From: Anthoceros angustus
Taxonomy: Eukaryota > Streptophyta > Anthocerotopsida > Anthocerotales > Anthocerotaceae
Length of the DNA stretch: 64,000 nt
Direction of reading: 5' to 3'
Assembly: GCA_010909165.1 (NCBI GenBank)
Contig: MU008185.1
Location: 434,001 to 498,000, forward strand
The translations under genes and the position numbers were made by a program. The notes beneath the pieces were generated by a model that was given only the letters and a program-made list of their open reading frames with translations, was not told the DNA's origin and made no database searches. Of this stretch, positions 26,302-38,050 are shown piece by piece (positions within the stretch are counted from its first letter, which is position 1; every line of letters begins with the position of its first letter).

Positions 26302-28654
26302 TCAACTTGCCAAACTCTTGCTACTCTGCCGTCCAAATTGGATCACCATGGGTCTCTCCTTGAGCTTGTAGCCATTGACCAATTCCAGAGCATCTTTCGA
26401 TGCTTGCAGATCTGATTGAAAACTAGTTGGTTAGATGAAATATCTGACGCACTCCAATAGCACAGATATGGCTTTTTATCGTGGTCAGCGCATATATCCT
26501 GCAGCCCAGTTCCCACGCCCGAGGGAAAAGGACAGAAAAAACCTAAAAACTCTAGGAGGATATCTTGGGCCACACATTTTGAGTCCAGCTTGCAAACAAC
26601 ACCACGTTCACATTTGGCACAAGAGTGAGTTGCTCAAGAATGGGTTTGTACCTGGAAATGTTATAAAAGCTTGTCCTTTCATACGGCCTCTTTGCATGAG
26701 CCGGAACGTGAGGTGCTGTCCCGGTCTCTGATATCGAATGAACAGTGCCACAAGATCCTGCTCAGTGACTTGAGGAGAGAGATTCTTGATGTACAACGTC
26801 TGCAGGAGAAATACAAGTGAGAATGGTACCTTCAAGAACTGCCATCTAGGTTGCACAACTGTCCTTAGCTTGGACGCTAGCAGACCATTCAGATTTTTAT
26901 ACAAAAAGCTGGTGATGAAACAGGGTACAAGGCATCTCACATCAGAAGGTTGCCCAGGAGCATAATTGCTGAACTTGCCACCAGCCAGCTGCTTGATTTC
27001 AGCTTCTTGTAAACGGTTTTGCAGTATGCAACTTAAAGGCACTTCCTCCACTTCCATCTTAGCTGTCGATTCATGTTCAGAAGACGGCCCTGACTTCTCC
27101 GGGATTTTCAAATCACTGTTCCCATTGCCATCCTCGCCCCCGTTACATGATGTTTCCCCAGTACTCGCTTGTGTTGAGACAGCCTCCTCTTTCATCTGCT
27201 GCACATACGAGTGCAAGTCCAGAACAGGTGGAGCTGGACTTCTGAACACCTGAGTTACTGGTCGATACAGCTTCTCCTCAGCAGCGTGCCTAGCTCGCTC
27301 CTGAGTGGTGCCGTCAGCAGCAGGTTTAGTTCAAAATCTTGCAGCAATGTCCAACATGAAATCAAAAGTGGCTTGATCACTAGAAACGGACAAGCAACCT
27401 GAGGAGTTAGATTGTGGTGTAAGTCATCATCTTCAGCGTGGCTAAGAAGTGGTCTCCGTGGATGGATATCTGGACATTTGACGCAAGAAGAGGATCAGGC
27501 CAGAGGTGACGCAGTAGAGCAGCCCTCAGCAAGGTGTCAAAATGGCGAAACAAGTTCTTACCCTTAGCAGACAAGTGAGCTATCTGTCGAACCACGTCCT
27601 TGCCAAGTTGCACTGAGGATTCGATCTCCCTTTCATGTCTGGAAGAAAGCTCATCCAATTCTGCCTCATGGCAGTCATCTGCCTTTTTGCGCACCCTGCA
27701 GGCCGCTTCGTTTTCAACTGGTTGCACGGTCCTTGCAAAATCAGGATGTGGTCCATATCTCTTGCGTTTCAGTCCCTGCAAGAAGAATACACATAGACAT
27801 ATAAGAAATACGAGGTACCAAAGCATTGCAGCTCCGAAAGTCATGAGGGAAGACAGTCCAAAGCACAAACCTTCTCACGATCAGAGACGGAAGTGCTTAA
27901 TTTTTGAAAGTGATCCCTGTCAGACCCCAGGACATGATCTCTGATCAGCCAGTGAAGTACAGCAAATGCCTGGAAGGTGCGACATCACCACACAGGAATG
28001 AAAAGGATACTCAGCTGAACAAATCATCCGCACCTCCATCAACAAAGCCAGTAGATGGCAGAAACTTAAACATAAACCTTTACCCTTACTTGATTTGAGC
28101 ATCAGACAAGCCTTGAGCATGCAGTGCATGAGCCTTCGAGTTCTGCTGCTTTCTGTTTATCTCACTCTTACAAAACTGAGCATGACTAGCAATGCCCGAT
28201 GAGGAGTGACCAACGCAAAGCAAAGTCTCTGTGGCTTGTTTGAAATCAACCCTCTCAAGTCTGCTGCCAGAAAACTTACGACTTAGATGTAATCAAAATA
28301 TTTAGGTTTGAAACACGCAACTTTCCTCCAAATTTTCCGACTCTGAGCTCTAGCTGCAACAGGACACTGAGACTAGGGTTTTTCCGGTCAACATTTCAAC
28401 TGCCCACCAAAATGCCACCCTTCACCGAAAGACCAGGTAGCATTTCATCCCAAGGCTTCCTTACCAGCCCACTGATCGACCAACACCTCTGATTGAAACC
28501 CCACAAGCTCCGACGAAGCAGAGGCACTCCAACGAAGCCAGAAAACGCACCTTCTAGAAGTGGACAGCTGCTTGTGCAGCAGATGTTGCAGAGTTAACTC
28601 CGCTTGCGAGATAACATTTTCCAAGGGCCCCTCGTCGTCGGCCGACCAGGCCAT
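26302..28654 (-). CDS. RBM41: RBM41-like RRM protein (U11/U12-65K relative)
   Basis: A nuclear RNA-binding protein of 383 aa related to RBM41 and the minor-spliceosome U11/U12-65K protein. Exons: 28654-28551, 28164-28090, 27940-27871, 27775-27562, 27469-27399, 27300-26941, 26799-26652, 26411-26302; every junction closes. The N-terminal two thirds is helical and charged (EAELDELSSRHEREIESS). The linker reads EIKQLAGGKFSNYAPGQPSD, matching the conserved stretch just before the C-terminal RRM of this family. The RRM follows: RNP2 as LYIKNLSPQ, RNP1 as MKGQAFITF, and the end ALELVNGYKLKERPMVIQFG. VTEQDLVALF and the RRM spacing favour RBM41 over 65K. From family knowledge it would bind the 3' stem-loop of U12/U6atac snRNA. 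It shares a 219-bp divergent spacer with IFT70. One donor (GTTGCT at 27,398) is weak. Confidence 0.82.
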
Positions 28655-28873
28655 CCTTCCGATCCTGCTACAGCAACCCGGCGGGAACCGTGGTCAGTTC
28701 ACTCCAGGGCTGTGAACTGTTGCTACCCGGGCGGTTTCTTGACCCATTTATAGCGTCAAAGACCAGTCCCAACGCAAGAAACACTTCCGTGGAAGAAACT
28801 CCGCCGGATTCCTCAAATACAACATCCTGGACATATAGTGGACTGGTTTTATAGTGGACTGCAGTACAGAAGA
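28655..28873. promoter_or_regulatory. Divergent promoter region, RBM41-like / IFT70
   Basis: Only 219 bp separate the two start codons, which point away from each other, so both promoters and 5' leaders must overlap here. No TATA box is obvious. Whether the region works in both directions is an inference from spacing alone. Confidence 0.6.
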
Positions 28874-31800
28874 ATGACGTGGGGTCAGGTCACGGCTCTC
28901 ATTTATGGTTTCATCCGTGACTCCAAGTACGCACAAGCTGTGAAGTAAGATTCCTTCTGAGAATTCCTGAAATCCGGAAGTCACAGACTGTTTCGTTTTC
29001 TTCTCAACTGCTGATGAATTTTGGGCCTACAGAATTTTGCAGGAGCAGCTTGACCTGTATCCCGAAAGCCAGGCTGCCTTGTCTCTTCTTGGATACTGTC
29101 ACTACTGCCTCGGTGACTACCATGCAGCTGCGTCCATGTACGCTGTAATCGATTTATTTATCGCTGATATTTATATCTGTTCCATCAATTAATCTCTTGC
29201 TTCGTTTTTCTTTTTCAGGTACGAACAACTGACAAAATTACATCCTAACGACGATAATTATCGAACTTATCAAGCACAAGCACTCTACAAGGTCTTTTTT
29301 GGAAAGAAAGGAGCCTATTGAATGTATAGGAATAATTTATTATCATATAATAACTTGGTAAAAATCCAAAGAGTGGGAAAAACGTGGGAGTGGGAATAAT
29401 TGTGAAAGTAGGAATAATTGTGAAAGTAGGAAAGACTCCAAATGAGCGGCTCATAGTAAAACATAGATACATAGATACATAGCTTTTTATATATGATATC
29501 GAAGAATGTATCAGAAATACCTTTTTTGTGCAGGCAGGAATGCTTGGAGATGCCGCAAAAATATCTTTGACAATAGATTCTCCTAAAATGCGAGTAGTAA
29601 ATCTACAAGCTTGCATCCGATATGAACAAGAAGACATACCAGGTATGTATACATCTTTTTGGGGATGGTTAGTATGACATAACAGAATGAAGATTAAGTC
29701 TTGAAACTTGTAGGAAGTAGAATGATATTAGAGCAAAATATCGATGATAATATGGATGCCATAATCAACCTGGGTTGTTGTTTATACAAGGTACGTATGT
29801 CCTAAGTTTTTAATGCATCATGTGAGATATTTGAATTGGTAAAAAACATATTTAAATACTCATGTTGTTAATCTCATGCAGGAAGAAAACTATCAAACTG
29901 CTTATGTGCAATTTACAGAGGCCGCTAATGCTATTGGGTTTCAGGTCATTATAGCCTTATACTTGTTTATCTAAAAATTTTAGTCATGAAAAAATATTTA
30001 TCCAAATTATTGTATCTTGATTGATAGTATTTGAATGAAGCAGCCTGAACTAGCATACAATAGAGCTTTATGTCTATACAAGTTGAAGTCATTTCCACAA
30101 GGTATTTTTGAAAGATTACTTAATCCATATTACTTTATTGTTGGATGGTTTAATAGCAAATTTATTTTATGGGCTGCTGAAACAGCCTTGAAAATTTTGA
30201 TGGAAATTTTTGAGCATGGAATGGAAGAGTATCCAGAACTAAACATTGGCAGGTATCTATGAAGCTTATGCAATACAAAACGTGTGCAGCCTCTAGTACA
30301 TGATCGAATTTTATGTTGATATGTTTCACAGTCATGCGGAGTCCATGGAGCTTTTGGCTATTGGAAACAGTCCCACTCTCAAAGAGTCTGCACTTGTTGA
30401 AGCCTTCAATTTGAAGGTGTTCGGTTTTTCTTAATAGATGCACATATATACATGTGGATATGTGTAAGATTTTCTTTTTAATTCTTATTGTAGTGTGCAA
30501 TTGAATATATAACTGGAAATACTGAAGCAGCAAAACAAGCTCTGAAAGACATGCCACCCAGAGCCGAAGAAGAGCTAGACTCTGTAAGCAAAACAAGATT
30601 GAAAATGATCTTGAAGTTATACAAGGTGTTTTGCGCGGGGGTTTACAACCTTCTTAGAGATATTGTATATATTGACAAACACAGATTACTTTACATAATC
30701 AAGGTTTGATAAACATGGATATGGATCCAACATCAGGATTTCGAAAGCTTAACTTCTTACTCCAGGTTTGTAAATGGGATCTAACATTAGGATATTAGAA
30801 GCTTAGCTTCTTACTTCAGGTCCTCTAAATGAATTCTAGTGATGTACATTCTAAGAAATATATTTGAAAAGAACATAATTGGATGGTTTTTGTTGTTAGA
30901 ATCCTCCATTCCCACCGGAGACTTTTGGAAATTTATTGCTATTGTATTGCAAGCCTTTCTATGGTTTCTATGATCTTGCTGCTGATGTCATGGCAGAAAA
31001 TGTTGATCTTACATTCAAATATTTATCACAGGCTAGTGATACCCGTACCCTACTATTCAAAGTACAATCCTCATTAAGTGAATGTATTCTGAATTTATTT
31101 AACATATTGTATGGTTTCATACTCGATTGCAGGATTTATACGATTTTTTAGATGCTACTATTTTGACACAGGCATCCATTGAGGTCTGAACGTACAGAAT
31201 GAAATTATGAAAGTAATTCCATTCAAAATGATCCTTATTTCGCCAGAAACATGCCAAAATTAAGTGTGTAATGCTTTGTTATAGGAAGCATATCAAAAAT
31301 TTAATGAGCTAGCCAATAGGCATGGTGAGGTGTTACGTAGACTTTCTAAACAAGTGCAAGATGCTCGCAACTCTCGAGATGTTGAAATGCATAAAAAAGT
31401 TGTATCTGAGTATGATCAAAATTTACAGGTATTCTATTTTTTAGCATTTATTCATAGCTAGCCATTATGTTTCAAAGTTGTCTACCAACACTCTTATACA
31501 TTTTTGTACTTAAATAATCTATCATGAGAAATGTAATAATGACTTACATGCACATATGTGTGTACTAGAACTATGTTCCTGTATTAATGGCTATGGCAAA
31601 GATTTGTTGGGATAAAGAAAATTATCCACAAGTCGAAAGAATATTTCACCATTCAATTGACCTTTGTGCTGAACAAGACACATGGAAATTGAACGTAGCA
31701 CATACATTCTTCATGCAAGTAAGAAAAAGTTATTATTTTTTACCACAAGTATTCAAGTATTTACAATCAATGCAGCATTCAATTTAGTTTTGTTTCAATA

Positions 31801-32809
31801 CATCAATTTTTTGAATCAGGATGACAAATATAAGGAAGCAATCCACTATTACGAACCTATTGTCAAAAAAGCTGGAGACAATATACTAACCGTGACTGCC
31901 ATAGTACTTGCGAACCTTTGTGTTTCATACATAATGACAAATAGAGTAAGTCCAAAATGCATTGACTAGTATGTAAAACATATATTTGGTAACCTATTTA
32001 TATTAACTTATATTTAAAAATATTATTATTGTTAGAATGATGATGCGGAGGATTTGATGAGAAGGATAGAGAAGGAGGAAGAGAGAACTATTTATGAGGT
32101 ATTTCAAAGCTGTTTTGAAAATTGGATATTATATGTATGATTAAAAATAATAAATAAATTATATTAAAACGTATATATTTTTATATTATTATAGGTATAC
32201 TGATTAAGATAGATCCTAAAATGGCAGGATCCTGGAAAACAAAATCTTCATTTGTGCATAGTAAATCTGGTTATAGGAACATTATATTGTGTGAAACAAA
32301 ATTTTGAATTTGGAATAAGTCGTATAATTAAGAGCTTGGAACCTTATGGTAAGAAGATTGAGATGGATACGTGGTTTTATGCTAAGAGGTGCATTTTAGC
32401 TCTTATGGACAATCTGGCCAAACAAATGATCATGGTAAGATAAAAAATATATAACATATTAGTTTAAGCTGATATCACCTTTACCTAGCTTCCAAGTTCT
32501 AATCCATGAAAACCTTGCTCTTGCTCTTGCTCTTGCAGCTTAAGGATTCTAGCTCCCAAGTTCTAATCCATGAAAACCTTACTCTTGCGCTTGCTCTTGC
32601 AGCTTAAGGATTCTGCGTTTGATGACTTGGGTGAATTTTTGGATGCTGCGGATACACACAGCAAAAATATTCCTACCCAAGTGAGTAGTGTAGTGAATCC
32701 TTGCACAATTATAGACAGTCCAGATAGATTTGGCAACCCAGTAAGCAGCCCTAGTGTATCCGACGAAGCTCGTCTTCTCAAGCGGATGCTGCTGAAGCTG
32801 ACAGACTAG
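28874..32809 (+). CDS. IFT70: Intraflagellar transport protein 70 (TTC30)
   Basis: TPR subunit of the IFT-B complex, which carries cargo along axonemes; in plants it is needed only for flagellated sperm. Exons: 28874-28944, 29033-29137, 29219-29291, 29534-29642, 29714-29790, 29882-29944, 30044-30101, 30186-30252, 30332-30416, 30494-30583, 30685-30765, 30900-about 31061, 31133-31183, 31285-31428, 31569-31718, 31820-31945, 32036-32098, 32228-32434, 32603-32809. The total is about 650-660 aa, as in animal TTC30. Typical phrases are ALSLLGYCHYCLGDYHAAA, NLGCCLYKEENYQTAYVQF, YNRALCLYKLKSFPQA, LYDFLDATILTQASIEEAYQ and WDKENYPQVERIFHHS. Exon 12 ends at a GC donor (31,031) or at GTACAA (31,061). The last exon may splice at GTGAGT near 32,681. 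The gene is markedly AT-rich compared with its neighbours. Confidence 0.92.
32487..32614. repeat. 64-bp tandem duplication over a 3' splice site
   Basis: Two adjacent 64-bp copies (32,487-32,550 and 32,551-32,614) each contain the polypyrimidine tract, CTTGCAG and the first exon bases CTTAAGGATTCT of the last IFT70 exon. Only the downstream site gives the conserved reading. Splicing to the upstream site reads LKDSSSQVLIHE and reaches TAA after 22 residues. Confidence 0.92.
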
Positions 32810-33589
32810 AAAGAGGGCATCTGGCTATGTATAAGGTAAGTAAAGGGATGCCAAAATGGCGTGAGCGCTCATGGCCACTGAAAGCAAATAGGCAAGGGCA
32901 GAAGCCAATGTGAGATTTGGGCATGGAAGCAACCTAGATTGGCCTGGCCCTTGTTTCGTCGCGGAGCTGGTTAGTCAGTCATTGGCAGCGGAAACCATGT
33001 TCCGGGAGCGCAGGCGGGCCTGACGCTGCGCTGGGATTCTTCGGCTGCTGCCTTCCGGTTTGCTCGCATCTTGGCGCTCTCCGCACTTGATCGCGGCTCG
33101 CTACTCTGTTTTCAGATGCGCGCTTGCGCTGCAGCCCCGGGTGCCGCGCGGCCACTGTGCGCCGGTGCGCCCCTCGTTGGCGCACATTGTGAGTGCGGCT
33201 CCCTCTTGGCTGCCGGCTTCAGCTTGCGTGCTTGTGTGGTGTTTGTGAGCGATTGGAGTGGAGTGGAGTGGAGTGGAGTGGTGTGCGTGCTGGAGCTGAT
33301 GGTGTGCGGTGAATCAGGGTTGCGTGATTCTGAGTTGTGTGGTGTGATGTTGGTGGTGCGACTGTGTGGTTGCTTCTGGTGGTGGAGGGGGCAAGAGCTG
33401 GACTTGTGGTGCAATGAGGCGGGGAAGGGGGAAGGGGTAAAGGGTAAGGGGGTTGAGGTTTGAGGATTGACCTCGTGCGTGGTGTGCAGGTGGTGTGTGG
33501 AGGGCTGTGTGAGCGGCGGTGAGCCTGGGGGCTTGTACGGGGGACGCGTGGATCGGGTGTATGAGGCGTCGCCTGAGTTGGATTTGGAA
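32810..33589. other. Upstream and 5' leader of the RING gene
   Basis: GT-rich on the plus strand and open in several frames by composition. A donor-like ATT|GTGAGT (33,187) and an acceptor-like GTGTGCAG (33,489) suggest a 5'UTR intron. A GGAGT pentamer repeat lies at about 33,255-33,280. The long frame starting at 33,467 uses TTG and is not taken as the start. Confidence 0.5.
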
Positions 33590-34618
33590 ATGAGGAGCGA
33601 ATCCTCGCAGAAGCAGCCGCAGCCGCAGCGTGGTTTGGTGGCCAAGTCGGGAGCTGCCTCGCGGATCATCTCCACGGCCAAGTCCCTGGCTCGCGTGTCT
33701 GGAAGCCCCAGCAGCAGTGCTGGGAGCAGTAGCAAGTCGAGCCCGGTGGACAGGAGCGGGGCGAGGATGAGACACCCGAACGGTGGGGAGGACTTCTCTA
33801 TCGCCTTGGGGAAGGAGGGATCTGGAAGTGTGTCCCCTGGCGCGGGAGGGAGGCCGGGCATTGGCCGGTTCAGGCTGGATGAGACACCCAAGGGTTCTGG
33901 TGGACACGGACATCTTGTGGCGTCGGAGTTGGGGGGAGAGGATGGTCTCGAGTGTCCCGTGTGCTGGGAGGCGTTTAATGATCAGGATAATACTCCCTAC
34001 GTCCTGTGGTGTGGCCATACTCTGTGCAAGACGTGTGTGATGGGCCTTCGTTGGGCGGTCATCAAGCTCCCGGGCCTGTCTCTGCAGCTGCCTCTTTTCA
34101 TCCAGTGTCCTTGGTGCCAATTCCTGACTGCGCGGATGCAATGGAAAGGCTCTCTCAGGCTTCCCTGCAAGAACTACTTTGTGCTCTGGATAGTCGAGAG
34201 CGCCAAGGCCGGGAGTGTGAAGCAGAGACCCCATAGCCCTTCTGCCAATGTTTTCTCAAACGTTGCATTCACACCTTCCAGTCCAGCAGGGGCCTACTGT
34301 CATCATGGCCATCACGACAACCTGCGACCTAGAAGACTGTTGCAAGCTCAGGCACCTTCAGGGAATGTGGAGGGGAGCCTAGATTGGGGATTGTTGCGAC
34401 AGTGGTGTGCCCGAATGGTGATGCTCTTTGTGCAGTTCACTGCCAAATTGCCTCTCGTTCTTCTGCTTTTGTTCATAGTGTTCTATGTGTTACCTTTCAG
34501 CAGTCTCGTGCTTGCCCTCTACTGTGTGATAACGGTAGTTTTTGCCGTTCCATGCTTTCTTATTGTTTACTTTTCTTATCCTAGTCTCAATTGGCTCGTG
34601 AGAGAGATTTTGACATGA
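33590..34618 (+). CDS. Membrane-anchored RING-type E3 ligase-like protein
   Basis: A single-exon 342-aa protein. Residues about 1-118 are Ser/Gly-rich and disordered. The RING follows from LECPVCWEAF, with PYVLWCGHTLCKTCV and, after a hydrophobic insert, FIQCPWCQFL, giving the Cys/His pattern of a C3HC4 ring with a long gap before the last pair. The C-terminal 75 residues contain two closely spaced hydrophobic segments (LPLVLLLLFIVFYVLPF and VLALYCVITVVFAVPCFLIV) and end YPSLNWLVREILT. This matches a conserved plant family of unnamed RING/U-box membrane proteins. By family it should pass ubiquitin from an E2 to a substrate at an internal membrane; neither substrate nor membrane is known. The first ATG in frame is at 33,590. 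Possible regulation cannot be read. Confidence 0.87.
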   Translation: MRSESSQKQPQPQRGLVAKSGAASRIISTAKSLARVSGSPSSSAGSSSKSSPVDRSGARMRHPNGGEDFSIALGKEGSGSVSPGAGGRPGIGRFRLDETPKGSGGHGHLVASELGGEDGLECPVCWEAFNDQDNTPYVLWCGHTLCKTCVMGLRWAVIKLPGLSLQLPLFIQCPWCQFLTARMQWKGSLRLPCKNYFVLWIVESAKAGSVKQRPHSPSANVFSNVAFTPSSPAGAYCHHGHHDNLRPRRLLQAQAPSGNVEGSLDWGLLRQWCARMVMLFVQFTAKLPLVLLLLFIVFYVLPFSSLVLALYCVITVVFAVPCFLIVYFSYPSLNWLVREILT

Positions 34619-35005
34619 TCCCAGTTCTGCCCTGCAAGAACTTTTCTTAGGCATGTAGCCTGTGTGCTTTCACCGAAAATCTACGTAGCTTTTGTATCCT
34701 TCCATTGTTGTTACGGCATTGTGTTGTATTCTTGCTTCTGATCAACAGAGCAAAGTGACGCGCATCTCAAGGTTGGCAAGCTACCTCGAATGCGTGTTAG
34801 TGTCATTCTTTCTGCCACATTTGACTGCATTACTAGGTTGAAGTAGGAATGAGAAGAGCCGTCCTTTTTTAGAGGCAGTCGTTTCTTCTTTTGTACACAA
34901 TCTTGCTATGTAACATCTTTATCTGAGAGAGGCACTGTAATTCAGTACACCTCAATTTGTAGGAAGTGTCTGGTTGGACGTCCAGCAGTTGTAGCAATTT
35001 AGGGG
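34619..35005. other. Convergent 3' region
   Basis: Between the 3' ends of the RING gene (+) and the Raf-like kinase (-). T-rich on the plus strand, as expected for a 3' UTR. Nothing else is seen. Confidence 0.5.
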
Positions 35006-37294
35006 TCACGACAAGGGGGACAAGGCCCTTTTGCCTAGAAGACCATGAATGATATGTGTGAGCTGTTCTCCTGTACTAGTGCAAGAAGGAGCTTCAGTCT
35101 CCGGAAGCTCTTGCAAGATGTCTTTTAGAGTCGAAGTGATGTGCGGAAAACTGGGTCTCTTGCCTGGCTGCTGACACCATGCCGATGTTATGAGCTCAAC
35201 AAGACCAGCGTGAACAACCACCTTAGGCAGAGCAGGTCGGAGCTTGCCATCAGCAACAAATGACGCAATCTGTGACAAGCATTCAACATTCGTAAGTGCC
35301 TGGTTCTGCGTCGGAAATTGAAAGATTGCTTAACAACTTCAAGTACGTAGTGTTGCACACCTGAACTGCGCTGTAGCTTGTTTCAATGTACGGTCTATCC
35401 CCTGTCACGAGCTCGCACAGCAGAATGCCAAAACTGCAAGAAACCGGCAAAGAGTCACATGGGCTTGAGGGACAAACATTTCCCGTGCAAAGCTGAAAGC
35501 TGAAGATGCACACCTGAAGACGTCACACTTTTCATCGTAATGAGCATGTTTCATAACTTCTGGTGCCATATATATGTAAGTGCCTGACCACATTTGTTGC
35601 CTTCGTTGTCAGCAAGTCAGGTGTCTGCATTCGTCATGTATTAGCTTAATTGCAGTGCTTACCCGTTTCTCCAGTCAACACTGCAGCAGGGGGTTGCAAC
35701 ATTTTGCCAAATCCAAAGTCTGCGATTCGGGGATGCAGATGCTCATCTAAGAAAATGTTGCTCGGTTTCAAATCCCGATGCAAGATCCTCGGCCGCTGCT
35801 CCTGCAAATACTGCAAGACTGGACAGCCTGAGTGTTTGTATTCTTCATTGATAAACGCTCGTTGGAACAGCGGAAAAGTTTTTGACGTTTTGCATACCTC
35901 CATTCCCTGCGAGATCTCCAATGCCACCCGAAGTCGTTCATAAAAGGGAGGAAGAGGTTCTTTCCTCTTCCCTTCTCTGGCCTTATCACCATGCAGCCAC
36001 TCCGTGAGCGTACCCCCCGGAAGATACTCTGTGACTAACCAAGCGTAGTCCGGTGGTTGCAAGCTTGCTCCCAATAATCTCAAAATGTAAGGATGCCGCT
36101 GCCTTGCAACCAGCTCCACCTCCTGGCAGAACTTGTCTACGCCATCCTGTCCCCTTCACAGGACGTCTAGAAGTCAACAGAAAATTGATCCTAAGAACAG
36201 GAATTTCAAGCTTCCAACCAGCGTGGCTTACTTACCACAGTTTCTTCGATTCGATGGGGAAGAATGCACTTGACAGCAACATCAAGGCCGCGCCACTGGG
36301 CCTTGTAGATGTTTGCAGTGGTTCCCTCTCCAATGAACTCACCAAGTACCACCTGCAGGTGCAACAAAAGAGTGTGATGCTCTTGCAGAACTTTCACAGT
36401 GCTTGTGGATAGATCCGTTGCCACATGATGTGCACCACTGTGTGGAAGTTGTGAGGTTCCACTTGCCTCGGAAGGCTCAATGAACCACCCATGCTTCTTG
36501 GCTTTGCGCCTCAGCTTGACGATCCTGGGAGGAAGAGCACTGTCCTCCACAACCATGTGGCCTGTGTCCAGACGATCAGTTTCGCCCTTTCCAGCGTCAC
36601 AGGAATCCGGGTCTGCCACATCCACTCCTACAGCCCGTGGATCTACCCCGTGATCAATGGCAATCTGGCGGCACTGCCGAAGAGCCTCGCCGAGGGTGGC
36701 GGCCTGATCCCTGAAGCACCTCTTCACCTCGTACTGCATGTTCCTCTGCGCCTCCAGCTCCGCCATCTGCATTGCATCAATTCCCTCTTCACAGCTCATG
36801 GAATCCCACCTTTCATAATTAACCTACAAGTCACTGGCATCCAATGACAGCGGCAGTCACCTGCGCTCTAAGCTCTTCATTTTCGGCCATGAGCGACCTG
36901 ATCGAAGCCGTGAGCTCCTTCGTTTCCAACTTCGGTTGCCCCTGGCAGCAATCCACCTCTTCCAGGGTCACGCAGCTAGCTAATCGACAAGAATCTCAGA
37001 CAGCAATGCTCAGGAGTCTACAGCCTCCAGTCTGCTTCCACCGCACTTAATTACCAAATGCCTCTCGTAGGACGATGAATGTCGCCGCGAGCTTGAGTAC
37101 GTGGAGGTGACGCTGTCACCCCTGGTCGAAAGGCTTTCACCTGCCTGGTGATCCTCAGCTGCTTGACGCCGGCCGCCGATTCCCATGTGACGCATCCAGT
37201 TGCGCAGCCAGGTCGCCATTTTCGAAGGCACCTGCCGGGAAACCGATGGCTCCCGTGAGAGCCTAGCGCTACTGGACCTGAACGACGAATCCAT
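35006..37294 (-). CDS. Raf-like (TKL) Ser/Thr protein kinase
   Basis: A soluble kinase of 584 aa. Exons: 37294-37047, 36975-36861, 36823-36236, 36146-35898, 35810-35663, 35583-35514, 35433-35361, 35269-35006, with phase closing at each junction. The N-terminus (MDSSFRSSSARLSREP) is Ser-rich, then a short coiled coil (LTASIRSLMAENEELRAQ) and a second helical part (MQMAELEAQRNMQYEVKRCF). The kinase begins GEFIGEGTTANIYKAQWRGLD; Lys is in VAVKCI, followed by HRDLKPSNIF, ADFGFGKM, YMAPEVM and SFGILLCELVTG. All catalytic residues are present, so it should be active. The domain order and the TKL-type APE/SFGI region point to the plant Raf-like MAPKKK branch. The pathway is unknown. The donor at 37,046 (AA|GTGCGG) and the acceptor at 36,976 were chosen because phase closes only this way. 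Confidence 0.85.
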
Positions 37295-38050
37295 GATCCA
37301 AGTCCTACTTGCGTCGAAAAGATTTGAACTGCACCACCTCCGGTGTTGAAAGCAAGGATACATTTATGGAGTTCAAGCGTTGCGGTAGCTCCAAAGCGGA
37401 CAAGCAACCACTAGCTCTACCTTCGAACGTTCCGCCCGCCTGCCGTCCAATGTGTGACACGCCAGCGTCACTCTTGCAGCTGATCCATGTTGCTGCAGCT
37501 CTCCAGACACAGATCAAACTCACCGATGTAAGATTTCCAAGGTTGGCTTGGGTTTAACAGGCTGCGTCACTTGTGTAAGTTCCTAATCGCAATTGCAAGC
37601 CTCTGGTAGCTCTTCTCATCCCTTCAGCTTCTTCCTTGAGCCAGCGCAGGGAGAGTTGAAGCACACTTCTTGGAGAAAGAGTGTGTGAAAAGAAATCAAA
37701 AGCTTGAGTTGAATCAATCCCATCCCGCTCCATGTTTTTTTTACAGCAATTGTCGAATACAGTTACACTAGCTCATGATCAGTCCTAGGTAGGTGCATGC
37801 CGGTTTCCGCAGCGATGGTGTCGGCCTGTCGTGGATGAAAGGAAGCCTTGGGGGCACGACTTAAGCTTGCCGGCGTCGTCACAATATTCTGCACTAAGCC
37901 TTGTGGTGCAGCTGCTGCTGTAGGATGCTGAGTCGTCGAACTTGCACTCCCTGACAGTGTGTGTGTGTGTGTGTTTTCTTTTACAGGTCCCAGCGACCAC
38001 GCCGCTCCCAACTGGTGTATCAGATGTACGTCAGTGGGCTGCCTGCGCCG
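37295..38050. other. Kinase promoter and transporter 3' flank
   Basis: Upstream of the Raf-like kinase and downstream of the sugar transporter. It contains a (GT)n microsatellite at about 37,957-37,974. No gene is supported. Confidence 0.5.

Noticed and set aside
33467-33589. 41-residue extension of the RING protein
   Set aside because: The frame opens with TTG and lies after a probable 5'UTR acceptor; the ATG at 33,590 is preferred.
33112-34234. Minus-strand ORFs of 259 and 306 codons across the RING gene
   Set aside because: They are antisense shadows of the GC-rich leader and Ser/Gly-rich exon.
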